Shown piece by piece: positions 17,685-25,928 of a stretch of DNA of 64,000 nt. Position numbers and translations under genes: made by a program. Origin of the DNA: Leptospira meyeri (GTDB lineage: Bacteria; Spirochaetota; Leptospiria; Leptospirales; Leptospiraceae); assembly GCF_004368965.1 (NCBI RefSeq), contig NZ_SORO01000001.1:248001-312000 (forward strand), given 5' to 3'. Within the stretch, counting starts at the first letter, position 1. Every line of letters starts with the position of its first letter. Below the pieces are notes generated by a model. It saw only the letters and a program-made list of their open reading frames with translations, ran no database searches and was not told the origin of the DNA.

Positions 17685-18233
17685 ATGGAAAGAATCTTCT
17701 CCCTCACCCGAATTTCCTCCATTTTTCTCACTTTTTTGGTTGTTGTTTCCTGCTCAGGAACCAAAGCCTATGTGGTCACACCGGAACCAACCTTAGAGCA
17801 ACAAACGGCAATTTCTAAGGATATCTGCTTGCGAAAATTTCTTGGGTTGTTTCCTGGAAAACGCCCTTGTATGTATTTTAAAGCAGAAAGGGACAACGGC
17901 ACGGGCATTGTGCAGTATTTCCTTCTCTATGAAATAGGAACCTTTGACGTAGATATTCCCATTGGTGTGTCGTTAAAGTTAGGGGATACTTGGTATAATC
18001 TCAAACGGACAAATACTGACTATTCTGATACCATCATCATTAGCTCTGCGATTTCATCTGAACTCATCCCGAAAATCGGAGAAAGCCAAAACATTGCGGT
18101 TAGTTATACAAACAGAAAGGAAACCATCAACTTCAGTCTAAGTTCGGGGCAAACAGCAAACTTTCAGTCGAATTTGTCCAAACTGATTCGCACCATCGAG
18201 TCAGAACCAAAACTCAACATCAACAAAAAGTAA
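17685..18233 (+). CDS. Putative lipoprotein, unknown function
   Basis: A 182-residue protein with a lipoprotein signal peptide ending FLVVVSCSG (lipidated Cys about residue 23). The mature part is a predicted beta-rich domain with two further cysteines (DICLRKF, RPCMYFK). I recognise no named family. The ribosome binding site is not strong and the ATG follows the divergent serA gap. A bidirectional terminator follows. Confidence 0.75.
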   Translation: MERIFSLTRISSIFLTFLVVVSCSGTKAYVVTPEPTLEQQTAISKDICLRKFLGLFPGKRPCMYFKAERDNGTGIVQYFLLYEIGTFDVDIPIGVSLKLGDTWYNLKRTNTDYSDTIIISSAISSELIPKIGESQNIAVSYTNRKETINFSLSSGQTANFQSNLSKLIRTIESEPKLNINKK

Positions 18234-18258
18234 TCGTTTAGGATTGTTAAATAAAAAG

Positions 18259-18292
18259 AGCCTCTCGGAAAAAATCCGCAGAGGCTTTTTTT
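18259..18292. terminator. Bidirectional intrinsic terminator
   Basis: A stem AGCCTCTCGG / CCGCAGAGGCT (10 pairs with one bulged G) closes a 7-nt A-rich loop. A T-run follows on the plus strand and a T-rich tract (CTCTTTTTATTT) on the minus strand. It sits between the convergent lipoprotein and lysS genes and can serve both. Confidence 0.85.
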
Positions 18293-18365
18293 ATTCCCAA
18301 AAACTTTTCTCAGAGTTTATCCATGAGAAAAGTTTTCATGGCCAGTATGGTTTGGTTCTTAAATC

Positions 18366-19859
18366 CTATTCCGGTCTCATAAGTGGGAATAGGATCGTAT
18401 CCCGGATGGAGTGTGAGTCTGTGAGTAACATCACGAGCCGGTCAATTCCAATCCCAAGTCCACCTGTTGGTGGAAGTCCATATTCTAAAGCGCGGATATA
18501 ATCATCATCCATCATAAAGGCTTCATCATCACCAGCTTCTCTTTGTTTTACTTGTTCTTCAAACCTTTCTCTTTGGTCAAAAGGATCGTTTAACTCGGTG
18601 AAGGCGTTGCCAATTTCACGTCCAGCCACATAAGGTTCAAATCGTTCCACATATTTTGGGTCATCTTCCCCGGACTTAGCTAGCGGTGAGAGTTCTTTTG
18701 GAAAATCAGTAATGAAGATAGGTTGGATGAGGTGTGGTTCGACAAGCGAACTAAACACATCATCACATACCTTCCAAATGGATACAGAATCAGAAGAATC
18801 CACACCTTTGGCTTTTGCTTGTGCGATTGCATCTTTTAGATCTGTGATTTTACTAAAATCAATTCCTGAATAATCTTTGATAATATCAATGTATTTGACC
18901 CGTTTCCATGGAGGAGAAAGATCAATCTGGTCTTTCCCATAAGCAAATTTTAGACCTTTGCCAATGGACTGTGCTACAGATACAATCATTCTTTCTGTGA
19001 GAGATAACATGGTTTCCATATCACCAAAAGCCATATAGGCTTCCATCATCGTGAACTCTGGATTGTGTTTTGTGGAAATCCCTTCGTTACGAAAGTTTCG
19101 ATTGAGTTCAAACACCCGATCCATCCCACCCACGATAAGTCTTTTCAAATAGAGCTCAGGAGCAATTCGTAGAAACAGTTCCATATCGAGCGTGTTGTGG
19201 TGGGTGACAAACGGTCTTGCCGCAGCGCCACCAGCAATCGGTTGCATCATTGGAGTTTCAACTTCCAAAAATCCTTCATTTGTTAAAAATTTACGAATTT
19301 CGGAAATAATTCGGGAACGCATTTTAAATGTTTCTCTTACATTTTCGTTCACGACCAAATCCACATAACGCATACGATATCTTTGTTCTACGTCAGAAAA
19401 TGCATCATAAACTACTCCGTCTTTTTCCTTGACAACAGGAAGAGGGCGAATACATTTTGCGAGAAGTTGAACGCTTGTTAAGTGGAGTGTGGTTTCTCCT
19501 TTTTGTGTTTGGAATAACCAACCTTCGATTCCAATCCAATCTCCTAAGTCCAATGATTTGAACAGAGAATAATTTTCTTCTCCTAAATCATCACGGGTCG
19601 CATATAGTTGGATAAGTCCTTCTGCATCTTTTAAATGAGCAAAACTTGCCTTACCCATCACACGTTTTGCATGCAAACGTCCACCCAGTTTGAATGATTT
19701 TTTTTCTGTTTGGTTTGGATCAAATCCTGCAATTAGGGATTTTGAATCTGCATTGGGAAAAAAACGAAGGGGGTAAGGATTGATTCCTTTTGCTTTTAAA
19801 TCGTTAATTTTTTGAATGCGTTGTTCAATCAGTTCGTTGGAATCTTTAATTTCATCCAT
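18366..19859 (-). CDS. lysS: Lysyl-tRNA synthetase (class II)
   Basis: A 497-residue class II LysRS. An N-terminal OB-fold anticodon domain is followed by motif 1 ([17 protein letters not shown]), motif 2 ([22 protein letters not shown]) and motif 3 ([14 protein letters not shown]). Normal length. Its stop abuts the terminator region, and upstream it is directly joined (1 nt) to a DUF218-like gene. Confidence 0.97.
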   Translation of the reverse strand: MDEIKDSNELIEQRIQKINDLKAKGINPYPLRFFPNADSKSLIAGFDPNQTEKKSFKLGGRLHAKRVMGKASFAHLKDAEGLIQLYATRDDLGEENYSLFKSLDLGDWIGIEGWLFQTQKGETTLHLTSVQLLAKCIRPLPVVKEKDGVVYDAFSDVEQRYRMRYVDLVVNENVRETFKMRSRIISEIRKFLTNEGFLEVETPMMQPIAGGAAARPFVTHHNTLDMELFLRIAPELYLKRLIVGGMDRVFELNRNFRNEGISTKHNPEFTMMEAYMAFGDMETMLSLTERMIVSVAQSIGKGLKFAYGKDQIDLSPPWKRVKYIDIIKDYSGIDFSKITDLKDAIAQAKAKGVDSSDSVSIWKVCDDVFSSLVEPHLIQPIFITDFPKELSPLAKSGEDDPKYVERFEPYVAGREIGNAFTELNDPFDQRERFEEQVKQREAGDDEAFMMDDDYIRALEYGLPPTGGLGIGIDRLVMLLTDSHSIRDTILFPLMRPE

Positions 19860-20498
19860 TTAAAGGATACCTCTAATATAAGAATACAGATAACGTACAA
19901 ATTCACCAGTGATTTCTCTGACCCCATCTTCGGTTAAAAACCAATTGGAACCTGAGAACTCTGAAGGAAATCCGTAAGCGGTAACCTTGACTGGCAAACT
20001 GGCTAAGGTTTTACGATAGGTTCCTAAAACTCTTTTGGTTTCATACTCCCGACAGAGAAGTAAAATGCTTCCTAGGTTATCGGAAACGGCTATTTTTAAT
20101 AGGTTTTTGGATGCCTCGTCTGTGTCACCCATTTTGGATGTTTGGATTACAAGAGAAGAGAGCAAGTTTTGGCTCATACCTTGTGAGACAAGTTGTTCCT
20201 TAATTTTGGATTCGATTTCCAAAGGGGAAAAAACTTGGTTTTGCGATTTATCTTCTCGTATAACAAGAATCAGTTTTCTGTAATCAGAGCGGCTGGATAA
20301 GGTGACAACCGCTTTTAAATTCTTTTTTGTGAGCGGAGTGGTTGTTATCTCTAAAACAGCTGCATCTGATTTTTGGTAAGTTTCAGATGATTTCAACCAG
20401 TAGGGCGCCGAAAGGAGGAGACCAATCAAAATAAGAAGGGGAGAAAAAAAACCGATAAAGAGGAGTTTGAGTCGAAAGGTTAGATCGGATACTTGCAT
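19860..20498 (-). CDS. DUF218/YdcF-like membrane-anchored protein
   Basis: A 212-residue protein with one N-terminal transmembrane segment (LLFIGFFSPLLILIGLLLS) and an outer domain. Its order of motifs resembles the DUF218 fold: RKLILVIRED, a T..EA.N segment (MGDTDEASKNLL), SILLLCREYETKR, and the ending NWFLTEDGVREITGEFVRYLY. DUF218 proteins (SanA, ElyC, YdcF) act in envelope or peptidoglycan homeostasis. The match is moderate. It is co-transcribed with lysS. Confidence 0.65.
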   Translation of the reverse strand: MQVSDLTFRLKLLFIGFFSPLLILIGLLLSAPYWLKSSETYQKSDAAVLEITTTPLTKKNLKAVVTLSSRSDYRKLILVIREDKSQNQVFSPLEIESKIKEQLVSQGMSQNLLSSLVIQTSKMGDTDEASKNLLKIAVSDNLGSILLLCREYETKRVLGTYRKTLASLPVKVTAYGFPSEFSGSNWFLTEDGVREITGEFVRYLYSYIRGIL

Positions 20499-20516
20499 AT
20501 GGATGACCCCTACAAC

Positions 20517-21890
20517 CTACCGAATGGCAAGGAGGAGTGACAAGAGAAAATTCATCTCCTTGACGAAAGAACCCGTTTTCCTAACCTGTCCTACATACAC
20601 CCGCTCGGATGGTGGAATTGGTAGACACGCTACTTTGAGGTGGTAGTGCCGCAAGGTGTGGGGGTTCGAGTCCCCCTTCGAGCAAAACTTATCTCCTTCA
20701 CACACACTAGACCCAATTAGAAGCTCTCTCAAGTGTTCTGCAAACCTCACGTTAGAAAGAAAAGAGAACTCATCCATATACAATTTTGAGAGGCGTGGGG
20801 TTATATATTGATAAGCCTTAAAGCTTCCCTTAATAAGTGCGTTCTTTGCTTCAGCACTATTACTAGTGACACCTTGCTTAGTAATCCACCTTTCCCTAGA
20901 CATATTGTATCTAGGATCATTACTTCGCTTCGAATGGTTCACAGATTTATGATTTTTATAATCCCACAAAAATTCATAACCTTGATCTGTCCAAAGAATT
21001 GCACTCTTAGGAATTTTGGATTCTAAATCTTTTTGAAGATAATAACTGTTAGCTAATGGTAAGGACTCATAGAATGTCCACTTGCCGACAACTCCAGTAG
21101 TATGGCACAAAATTCCCATTTGCTCTCCGTTTCTTACAGAATTGGAAAGATATATTGAACTTGTTCCAGTGTTATATCTTCTAGAACGGAAAGAGTTTGC
21201 TCTCAAACTTGAACTGAACAAAATCACTGAATCTGCTACGCAAACAGGGTTTTCCTTAGCTATTTCTTTATAACTTCCTTCCTTTGGAAGTGTGATTGGA
21301 TTTTTCTTATAATGTTCATCTAGTTCCCGATACATTTGTTCCCTTAGTTTATCATTAAGTAGCGAACAAAAGATTTGAATTCGTCTTTTGAGTCTATAAC
21401 TAGCCTTATACGGTAAATTTAACTTTCTGGAAATCTCGCTAGAAGTGTAAGACTTAGGGTAACTTAGAATTTGATTTTCTAGGATATATGAAAAATAGGA
21501 TAGGGGTAATTTGAATCTATCTAAAGGGGTGTTAGCTGTTATACTAACCTGTTTGTAACAGTTACTACATCTTGCCATTGTAGGTCTGTTTTTGAATTTG
21601 TGGAAAACTAAATTGGGGTTAGGACAATTGCAGGACTTAGGAAATAATTTGGAAAGTATCGTTAAGGTTTTTGTGGCATAGATTTTGTCGAGTTCTGGAG
21701 AAGCTTTGAGGGGGTTTGTGTAATTTCTGAATGGTTTATTTTTGCGGGGTCTGAGGGAGCTTCTAAGTGGGTTAGTGTGTGCTAAAGACCTAGTGGGCTT
21801 GGAAGAATCAGGGGTAAGATGTTCATTTCCTGTAGTATCCCCTAGAATCCTCTTTTTCGAGCTTTTTTCCACTGTTTCGGCTTGAGTCAT
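20517..21890 (-). CDS. IS1595-like transposase, C-terminus running antisense through tRNA-Leu
   Basis: A 457-residue frame. It has a zinc ribbon with paired cysteines (CNCPNPN ... ARCSNCYKQ), a helical domain (TSSEISRKLNLPYKASYRLKRRI), and a DDE-type core: VCVADSVILFS (first Asp), AILWTDQGYEFL (second Asp) and TSNSAEAKNALIKGSFKAYQY (N..E). It ends in a YMDEFSFLSNVRF segment like the family's Y..EF.fR.N.R. This order matches IS1595/ISXO2 transposases. The last ~55 codons are simply the reverse complement of tRNA-Leu and its flank, so the native stop codon was lost or lies beyond the insertion point. ATG 21890 is the first good start. Confidence 0.75.
   Translation of the reverse strand: MTQAETVEKSSKKRILGDTTGNEHLTPDSSKPTRSLAHTNPLRSSLRPRKNKPFRNYTNPLKASPELDKIYATKTLTILSKLFPKSCNCPNPNLVFHKFKNRPTMARCSNCYKQVSITANTPLDRFKLPLSYFSYILENQILSYPKSYTSSEISRKLNLPYKASYRLKRRIQIFCSLLNDKLREQMYRELDEHYKKNPITLPKEGSYKEIAKENPVCVADSVILFSSSLRANSFRSRRYNTGTSSIYLSNSVRNGEQMGILCHTTGVVGKWTFYESLPLANSYYLQKDLESKIPKSAILWTDQGYEFLWDYKNHKSVNHSKRSNDPRYNMSRERWITKQGVTSNSAEAKNALIKGSFKAYQYITPRLSKLYMDEFSFLSNVRFAEHLRELLIGSSVCEGDKFCSKGDSNPHTLRHYHLKVACLPIPPSERVYVGQVRKTGSFVKEMNFLLSLLLAIR
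20603..20684 (+). tRNA. tRNA-Leu (anticodon GAG)
   Basis: The acceptor stem GCTCGGA pairs with TTCGAGC (one G-T), discriminator A684, no encoded CCA. The D-arm contains TGGTAGACACGC, the anticodon stem CTACT/GGTAG encloses the loop TTGAGGT (anticodon GAG), there is a long type II variable arm (TGCCGCAAGGTGT), and the T-arm is GGGGGTTCGAGTCCCCC. Accessory DNA begins directly behind its 3' end, so it is the likely integration target of the island. Confidence 0.95.
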
Positions 21891-22140
21891 ATAAACGATT
21901 CTTTACGGATCGTAGATAATTCGTCAAGGTTTTTGACTTATTATGTCCCGATTTCCAAAAATACGTAACATAAGTGTGCCATACAAATGTATTGTACAAA
22001 TTATGCTTGTTAAAGTAACGGTTTAAAATGACCAAAGGAGCCTACTAATTTAACATAAAAAAACACTTACACTAATCGCATTCAATTGCCAATCTACAGT
22101 TAAAACAGAGATTTCTTCCTATGGATTAGATCAAATCAGG

Positions 22141-22536
22141 GTGAATCAAACCTATGATTTCGTTTATAGGGAAGGGTATGACTTCGCACATTTAACTAAG
22201 GTTTTTGAAGTCAAGGCGACAAGGCTATGGTGGAAAAGGAATAGAGAGAATCCTTCGGTATTGATTGACTTAGGTCTTGAGACAGCGAGAGGAGATTCCT
22301 TACTCGGTGGATACAAACACAGGTTAATAGTTCGGATCTTCGATAAGAATCAAACGGTTTATTACGGGGAAGTTGCCTTAGAGAATAAACAAGATATCTA
22401 CATAGACTCCATTCCATTTCTAGTTACATCATTTTGGTCTAATTCTCCGAGTAGGATTTTTAAACTTGAAAAGAGGGTAAGGAAGACCGAAGCCGAAACT
22501 CTAGAAAATCAGTTAGGAGTTTATCATAACACTTAA
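22141..22536 (+). CDS. Hypothetical (probable lipoprotein with damaged start)
   Basis: 131 residues from GTG 22141, but the same frame is open back to 22054. There it reads KKTLTLIAFNC after the codon CAT, that is, a short hydrophobic stretch ending in a lipobox-like cysteine. No ATG, GTG or TTG exists in that extension. AT followed by seven A is exactly what a lost G from ATG-AAA-AAA-ACA would leave, and AAAGGAG lies 14 nt upstream. The protein has WWKRNRENPS and a beta-rich middle (KHRLIVRIFDKNQTVYYGEV). Family unknown. Either the GTG is used or the gene is inactive. Confidence 0.5.
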   Translation: MNQTYDFVYREGYDFAHLTKVFEVKATRLWWKRNRENPSVLIDLGLETARGDSLLGGYKHRLIVRIFDKNQTVYYGEVALENKQDIYIDSIPFLVTSFWSNSPSRIFKLEKRVRKTEAETLENQLGVYHNT

Positions 22537-22562
22537 CAAAAAAATACTCCGTTCAATTAGAG

Positions 22563-22590
22563 CCTCTGGAATAAATTCTAGGTTTTTTTT
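22563..22590 (+). terminator. Probable terminator of the lipoprotein-like gene
   Basis: CCT(CT)GGAA-taaa-TTCTAGG followed by eight T. The stem is imperfect but the T-run is long. It lies 27 nt after the stop at 22536 and before the higBA promoter. Confidence 0.45.
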
Positions 22591-22629
22591 ATATCAGTAT
22601 AATTAGTTGTAAAAAATACAAATTAATAC

Positions 22630-22690
22630 TTGACAGATTTTTTTAATTAGATACCCTGCTTTCATGGGTATAAATGAATAATTTATACCC
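22630..22690 (+). promoter_or_regulatory. higBA promoter and palindromic operator
   Basis: TTGACA at 22630-22635 is followed about 16 nt later by a weak TACCCT -10. Three half-sites ATACCC / GGGTAT / ATACCC follow: ATACCC (22651) with GGGTAT (22666) form one inverted repeat. GGGTATAAAT (22666-22675) and ATTTATACCC (22681-22690) form a perfect 10-bp inverted repeat around GAATA. This is the expected layout for autorepression by the HigA antitoxin. The next ATG has AGGAG at a good distance. Confidence 0.65.
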
Positions 22691-22705
22691 CACTAGGAGA
22701 GAACA

Positions 22706-22825
22706 ATGTCGCAATCGAAGTGGATCGAAAGGTCAATAATTAATCTGAAAGGTAAATTTAATGGAATTTGTAAACAGAATACATCTAGAAAGAAAACTAA
22801 AGGAAAAGAAATTTCAGGAGCATAA
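22706..22825 (+). CDS. Short basic ORF overlapping higB (39 aa)
   Basis: ATG 22706 has the best ribosome binding site in the region (AGGAG, 6 nt upstream). It opens a 39-codon frame starting MSQSKWIERS that ends TAA 22825, overlapping the first 65 nt of higB in another frame. It may be a leader peptide that couples translation of the toxin. Nothing is recognisable in it, and it could be chance. Confidence 0.35.
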   Translation: MSQSKWIERSIINLKGKFNGICKQNTSRKKTKGKEISGA

Positions 22826-23177
22826 ACTAACTATAATCGGAATAATAGAAAGTTTTAAAGTATCAAAAGTAACTACTTCCAAGGAAATCATTGAAATTTA
22901 CCAACTTCGTTGGCGGGTGGATTATGTTTCTCCGAATTGTTACGTTTTTGATATTACAAACAAAATTAGAATGATCCTCTTCATTGATTTGGAGAATAGG
23001 ACATTTATTTTTTATGGCGTTTTTACACACGATGAATACGATACTTTAAATATTAAGAAAATAGCAAAGAATAACAGCAATACTAATAAAGATAAACTTA
23101 AAGATAATAAAGATAAACTTAAAACCCATGAGAACAAAACTAAACAACGTCGTGAAGGTCAGAAAGGTAAACACTGA
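22761..23177 (+). CDS. higB: HigB-type mRNA interferase toxin
   Basis: A 138-residue protein. The HigB core is seen in WRVDYVSPNCYVFDITN, IRMILFIDLENRTFIFYGVF and THDEYDTLNI (the H..YD ending of HigB). HigB cuts mRNA on the ribosome. The N-terminus is charged (NRIHLERKLKEKKFQEHKL). An unusual lysine/asparagine-rich tail carries two tandem KDKLK units encoded by a direct repeat (AAAGATAAACTTAAA twice, near 23092 and 23110). AAAGG precedes ATG 22761. The toxin precedes the antitoxin, as in other higBA loci, and overlaps it by 50 nt. Confidence 0.8.
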   Translation: MEFVNRIHLERKLKEKKFQEHKLTIIGIIESFKVSKVTTSKEIIEIYQLRWRVDYVSPNCYVFDITNKIRMILFIDLENRTFIFYGVFTHDEYDTLNIKKIAKNNSNTNKDKLKDNKDKLKTHENKTKQRREGQKGKH

Positions 23178-23601
23178 GGAGGAATTTGAAACAGCGTTAA
23201 AAGAAATTTTAATCTTAATGACTAAAAAAAAATCGATAGAAGAGAAAACTAGATATGGAGCATTACTAGAAGCCGTTAAAGAATATGAGAATGGTAAGTT
23301 GGGAATTGATAAAGTAAACTTACCAGCCCTAATTCATTTTCAAATGAATCAAAAGGGAATTACTCAGAATCATTTATCAATTCTTCTAGGAGATGCCCCA
23401 TTGACATCGAAACTTTTATCTGGTAAAGCCGAAATTTCGAAAAAAGTAGCAATAGTTTTGAATAAGTATTTAGAAATTGATTTCAAAATACTATTTCAGG
23501 ATGAAATTGAAAAAGAGTCTAAACAAGAAGTTTTACGATTAAAAAATTCAGTAAATTTTTCTGGTAGAGGCCGTAAAAAGAGAGAACTAGTTAAACATTA
23601 A
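23128..23601 (+). CDS. higA: HigA-type antitoxin, Xre helix-turn-helix
   Basis: A 157-residue protein. The N-terminal part (NTEEEFETALKEILILM ... LEAVKEYENGKLGI) follows the HigA pattern of an acidic helical neutralising domain. The C-terminal half is an Xre/Cro HTH (GITQNHLSILLGDAPLTSKLLSGKAEIS). It would neutralise HigB and bind the palindrome at 22666-22690. The 50-nt overlap with higB means the two are translationally coupled. An intrinsic terminator follows at 23631. Confidence 0.82.
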   Translation: MRTKLNNVVKVRKVNTEEEFETALKEILILMTKKKSIEEKTRYGALLEAVKEYENGKLGIDKVNLPALIHFQMNQKGITQNHLSILLGDAPLTSKLLSGKAEISKKVAIVLNKYLEIDFKILFQDEIEKESKQEVLRLKNSVNFSGRGRKKRELVKH

Positions 23602-23630
23602 AAATATATATAAATCGGAAGCTGATTGAA

Positions 23631-23660
23631 AGCGAGGATTAAAACCACTCGCTTTTTTTA
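23631..23660 (+). terminator. Intrinsic terminator behind higA (leader-type hairpin)
   Basis: AGCGAG - gattaaaacca - CTCGCT followed by a T-run. The sequence is nearly the same as the hairpin in front of the gene at 32120 (AGCGAGG-aataaacct-CCTCGCT) and the weaker one before 44372. Here it stands directly before the repeat at 23681 with no gene between. Confidence 0.8.
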
Positions 23661-23680
23661 TGCCCTAACGATAATATCCC

Positions 23681-23840
23681 ATATCGGGAATGATTCTAGG
23701 TTCTCGCTTCTTATGATTACATGATGGAGGGAAAACAGTAAAATAATGTTTCTCTCCATCATCGGTCAATCTCTAGTGTTTTCAGTTTTTGAGAAAGTGT
23801 AGATTAAATCTCTATTTATTTCTATAGATGAACTTTAAGG
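23681..23840 (+). repeat. Non-coding repeat, copy A
   Basis: The first of three diverged copies of a ~160-nt element (others at 33146 and 45294). It opens with ATATCGGGAATGATTCTAGG and shares TAATGTTTCTCTCCATC, ATCGGTCAATC and TCTATAGATGAACTT. This copy contains a 12-bp hairpin, GATGGAGGGAAA (23723-23734) with TTTCTCTCCATC (23749-23760), one G-U pair and a 14-nt loop. No reading frame is conserved between copies, which favours an RNA or DNA-site role. Confidence 0.75.
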
Positions 23841-23874
23841 AATTCTGTTTCGTAACTGATTTTTAAGTAGTAAA

Positions 23875-24068
23875 CCATATATTATAAAGTCGGCTTTTGC
23901 ATTGATGGCAAATAGACAATTTCCTTTTCTTTTTAAATCGACACTTTAAGTGTTTTCTGCGTCATCGATTGCTTTGGATGCTCATCATCGTGGAGTGATT
24001 TGTTTAGTATGTCTTTTAGTATTAGTTCGTCACATTGCATAGGTATCACTATAGAAAGTTTTAAGTAA
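23875..24068 (-). pseudogene. Decayed copy of the 33349-33918 gene
   Basis: The plus strand here shares long blocks with 33460-33670: ACAATTTCCTTTTCTTTTT, TCATCGATTG, TTTTGGA followed by CATCGTGGAGT, and TATCACTATA. Gaps and point changes break the frame. It follows repeat copy A just as the intact gene follows repeat copy B, so a segment of at least ~400 bp was duplicated. The interval 24069-24267 holds nothing I can identify. Confidence 0.75.
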
Positions 24069-24267
24069 TGCTGAAAGATGTGAACTTGAAGAGTCGATGG
24101 TTTTATGATTGGGAAGCGAATAAATTAAGTTGGTCTGTTAAATAAGAAAGCCTTCGATTTTTTTAAGATGTTGATAACCAGTTGCATTTAGGTAGTAAAT
24201 TTTCTTGTAAATCTAGTTAACTTTTGGAAAGTTAGATCGTCTCCTCGTATGATGCTGGCTTAAAAGA

Positions 24268-24642
24268 ATGTTAAGAAAAATATTCACATCTATATTGTTA
24301 TTCGGAATATCTATCTCTGTATTCTGTAATTTCCTTGAGACATTTGATATTCAGTGCTTAAATGATGAGTTTATTTCCAAAGTAATCGATCAGGAACATC
24401 AAAATTCGGAAGCCCCCTGTGATGGAAAAAGCCATAGCTTCGAAGATTGTTTTTGTCAGAAAGATTATTCTATCTTCGAATCGACTAAGTATTTCAAACC
24501 TGTTTTTATCGTTTTTTCCGTATCCTTTATTTCTGAAATTTCAATCTCACTAATTGACCATCTTGAATACCAAAATCCTGAGTTGGTATTTTCAGATCTT
24601 TATTTTTCCCAACAACTAACTCAAACAAAACTTCAAATCTGA
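24268..24642 (+). CDS. Small exported protein heading the metal-efflux operon
   Basis: 124 residues with an N-terminal signal peptide (IFTSILLFGISISVFC), a cysteine/histidine-rich stretch EAPCDGKSHSFEDCFCQKD and a second hydrophobic segment (FIVFSVSFISEISISLI). I do not recognise a family. Its position 47 nt before a TolC-type metal-efflux gene and its Cys/His content suggest a periplasmic metal-related accessory protein; that is inference from context. Confidence 0.65.
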   Translation: MLRKIFTSILLFGISISVFCNFLETFDIQCLNDEFISKVIDQEHQNSEAPCDGKSHSFEDCFCQKDYSIFESTKYFKPVFIVFSVSFISEISISLIDHLEYQNPELVFSDLYFSQQLTQTKLQI

Positions 24643-24689
24643 TATAAAGCTCACTTCTTCCTTCGCTTTATATTATATTGGAGTAAAAT

Positions 24690-25928
24690 ATGTTATTATT
24701 AAGGAATGCGTTTGCGTTCAGCTTCGTCTTGACGGTACCACTATATTCTCAGTCTTTTTCTCTTGATCAGATACTGAGTATTGCCGAATCCAAAGCGGAT
24801 TTAATCCTCTCTGGGCAGGCGAAAGTAGAAGAAGCTGAAAATTTAAAACAAAAAGCGGGAAAATATAAGAACCCGAACATTTCTTTGGATTACGGTAGAA
24901 GACGGGCAAGTAATGAATCTGGTCCCGAATACGCATTGGGTTTAAGCCAAGACTTCTACTATCCAGGAAAGAGAGACTTGCGAATCAAAATTGCCGAAGC
25001 AAATGAAAAGTCCCTTTTAGCAGAGCTAGAGCAAAGTAAGTTAGAATATAGATTCAGTGTGATTAAGTTGGTATACTCCTACTTAATCGCTTCAGAAAAG
25101 GCTTCTCACATTCAGGATAGGATCAAGCGAGTCTCTCAAATTGAATCCTTTATCGAGAAGAAAGTTTTCGTTTCCCCTGAAACAAAAGTTGAGCTGTATC
25201 TTGTGCAGAATCGTTTGTTAACACTTCAGAAGCACTTAATTGTTCTTGAGAAAAATAGATCGGTTGAATGGGAGAAGCTGAATTTTTTCTTAGGATTGGA
25301 AAAGGAAATTTCAATTCGATCTCCTTGGCTTCAGAAAGGAAAACCTTTACCTAAAAGTGATCTTTTGTCAGCAATGATCAGTAAGAATCCTGTATTAAAA
25401 CAATCTCAGAGCAGAATCCAACAAGCAAAGGAAGAAGTAGAACTTGCAAGATTAGATAAGTATTCAGATTTAAAACTGCAAGGTTCGGTTGGGGAAGATA
25501 AGTCTGGGGTTGCCAATAGATTCTTTGACTTAGGTGTCTCGTTTGCTATACCGTCGTTGGACACTAACGAGGATGTTGTTAAGAGTATGCAAGCTAGAAC
25601 CTTATCTGAGAACTATCTTCTCAATCATCAAATAAGAATCTTAACGACCAGGCTAAACTCCAGCTTAATAGAATACGATTCCATTAACAAATCCTTAGAT
25701 AAATTTTCCATTTCTCTAGTTTCTTCCATAGAACAAAAACTAAGTTATGCGGATAATGAATTTATCAAAGGTCGTATCAGCCTAATTAATTATTTGGAAC
25801 TTGAAACACAACTTCATGAGACTCATGAAGCTATATACGACTATCAAATGCAGTTTGTGGACAACATCACCGAGATTTTGTTTTTAACTAATAATCCTGA
25901 TTTCGAAGGAGCCATCAATGTTAAGTAG
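24690..25928 (+). CDS. TolC-family outer membrane efflux protein (CzcC/CusC-like)
   Basis: A 412-residue protein with signal peptide (FAFSFVLTVPLYSQS) and two outer membrane efflux repeats rich in coiled coil. Each half has the pattern A......S....L.....KYKNP, for example EAENLKQKAGKYKNPNISL (first) and ARLDKYSDLKLQGSVGED (second). It would form the outer channel for the RND pump encoded next. ATATTGGAGT lies upstream of the ATG. Its end overlaps the RND gene by 11 nt, and the periplasmic adaptor gene usually found between is absent. Confidence 0.88.
   Translation: MLLLRNAFAFSFVLTVPLYSQSFSLDQILSIAESKADLILSGQAKVEEAENLKQKAGKYKNPNISLDYGRRRASNESGPEYALGLSQDFYYPGKRDLRIKIAEANEKSLLAELEQSKLEYRFSVIKLVYSYLIASEKASHIQDRIKRVSQIESFIEKKVFVSPETKVELYLVQNRLLTLQKHLIVLEKNRSVEWEKLNFFLGLEKEISIRSPWLQKGKPLPKSDLLSAMISKNPVLKQSQSRIQQAKEEVELARLDKYSDLKLQGSVGEDKSGVANRFFDLGVSFAIPSLDTNEDVVKSMQARTLSENYLLNHQIRILTTRLNSSLIEYDSINKSLDKFSISLVSSIEQKLSYADNEFIKGRISLINYLELETQLHETHEAIYDYQMQFVDNITEILFLTNNPDFEGAINVK

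Noticed and set aside
20600..20700. Second att copy of the tRNA-Leu 3' end within the island
   Set aside because: Reading through the window by eye I saw no second copy of the T-arm/acceptor sequence; a computed search is needed before excluding degenerate copies.
21823..22035. A 70-aa frame upstream of the transposase on the minus strand
   Set aside because: It overlaps the transposase start in another frame, has no recognisable domain and no good ribosome binding site.
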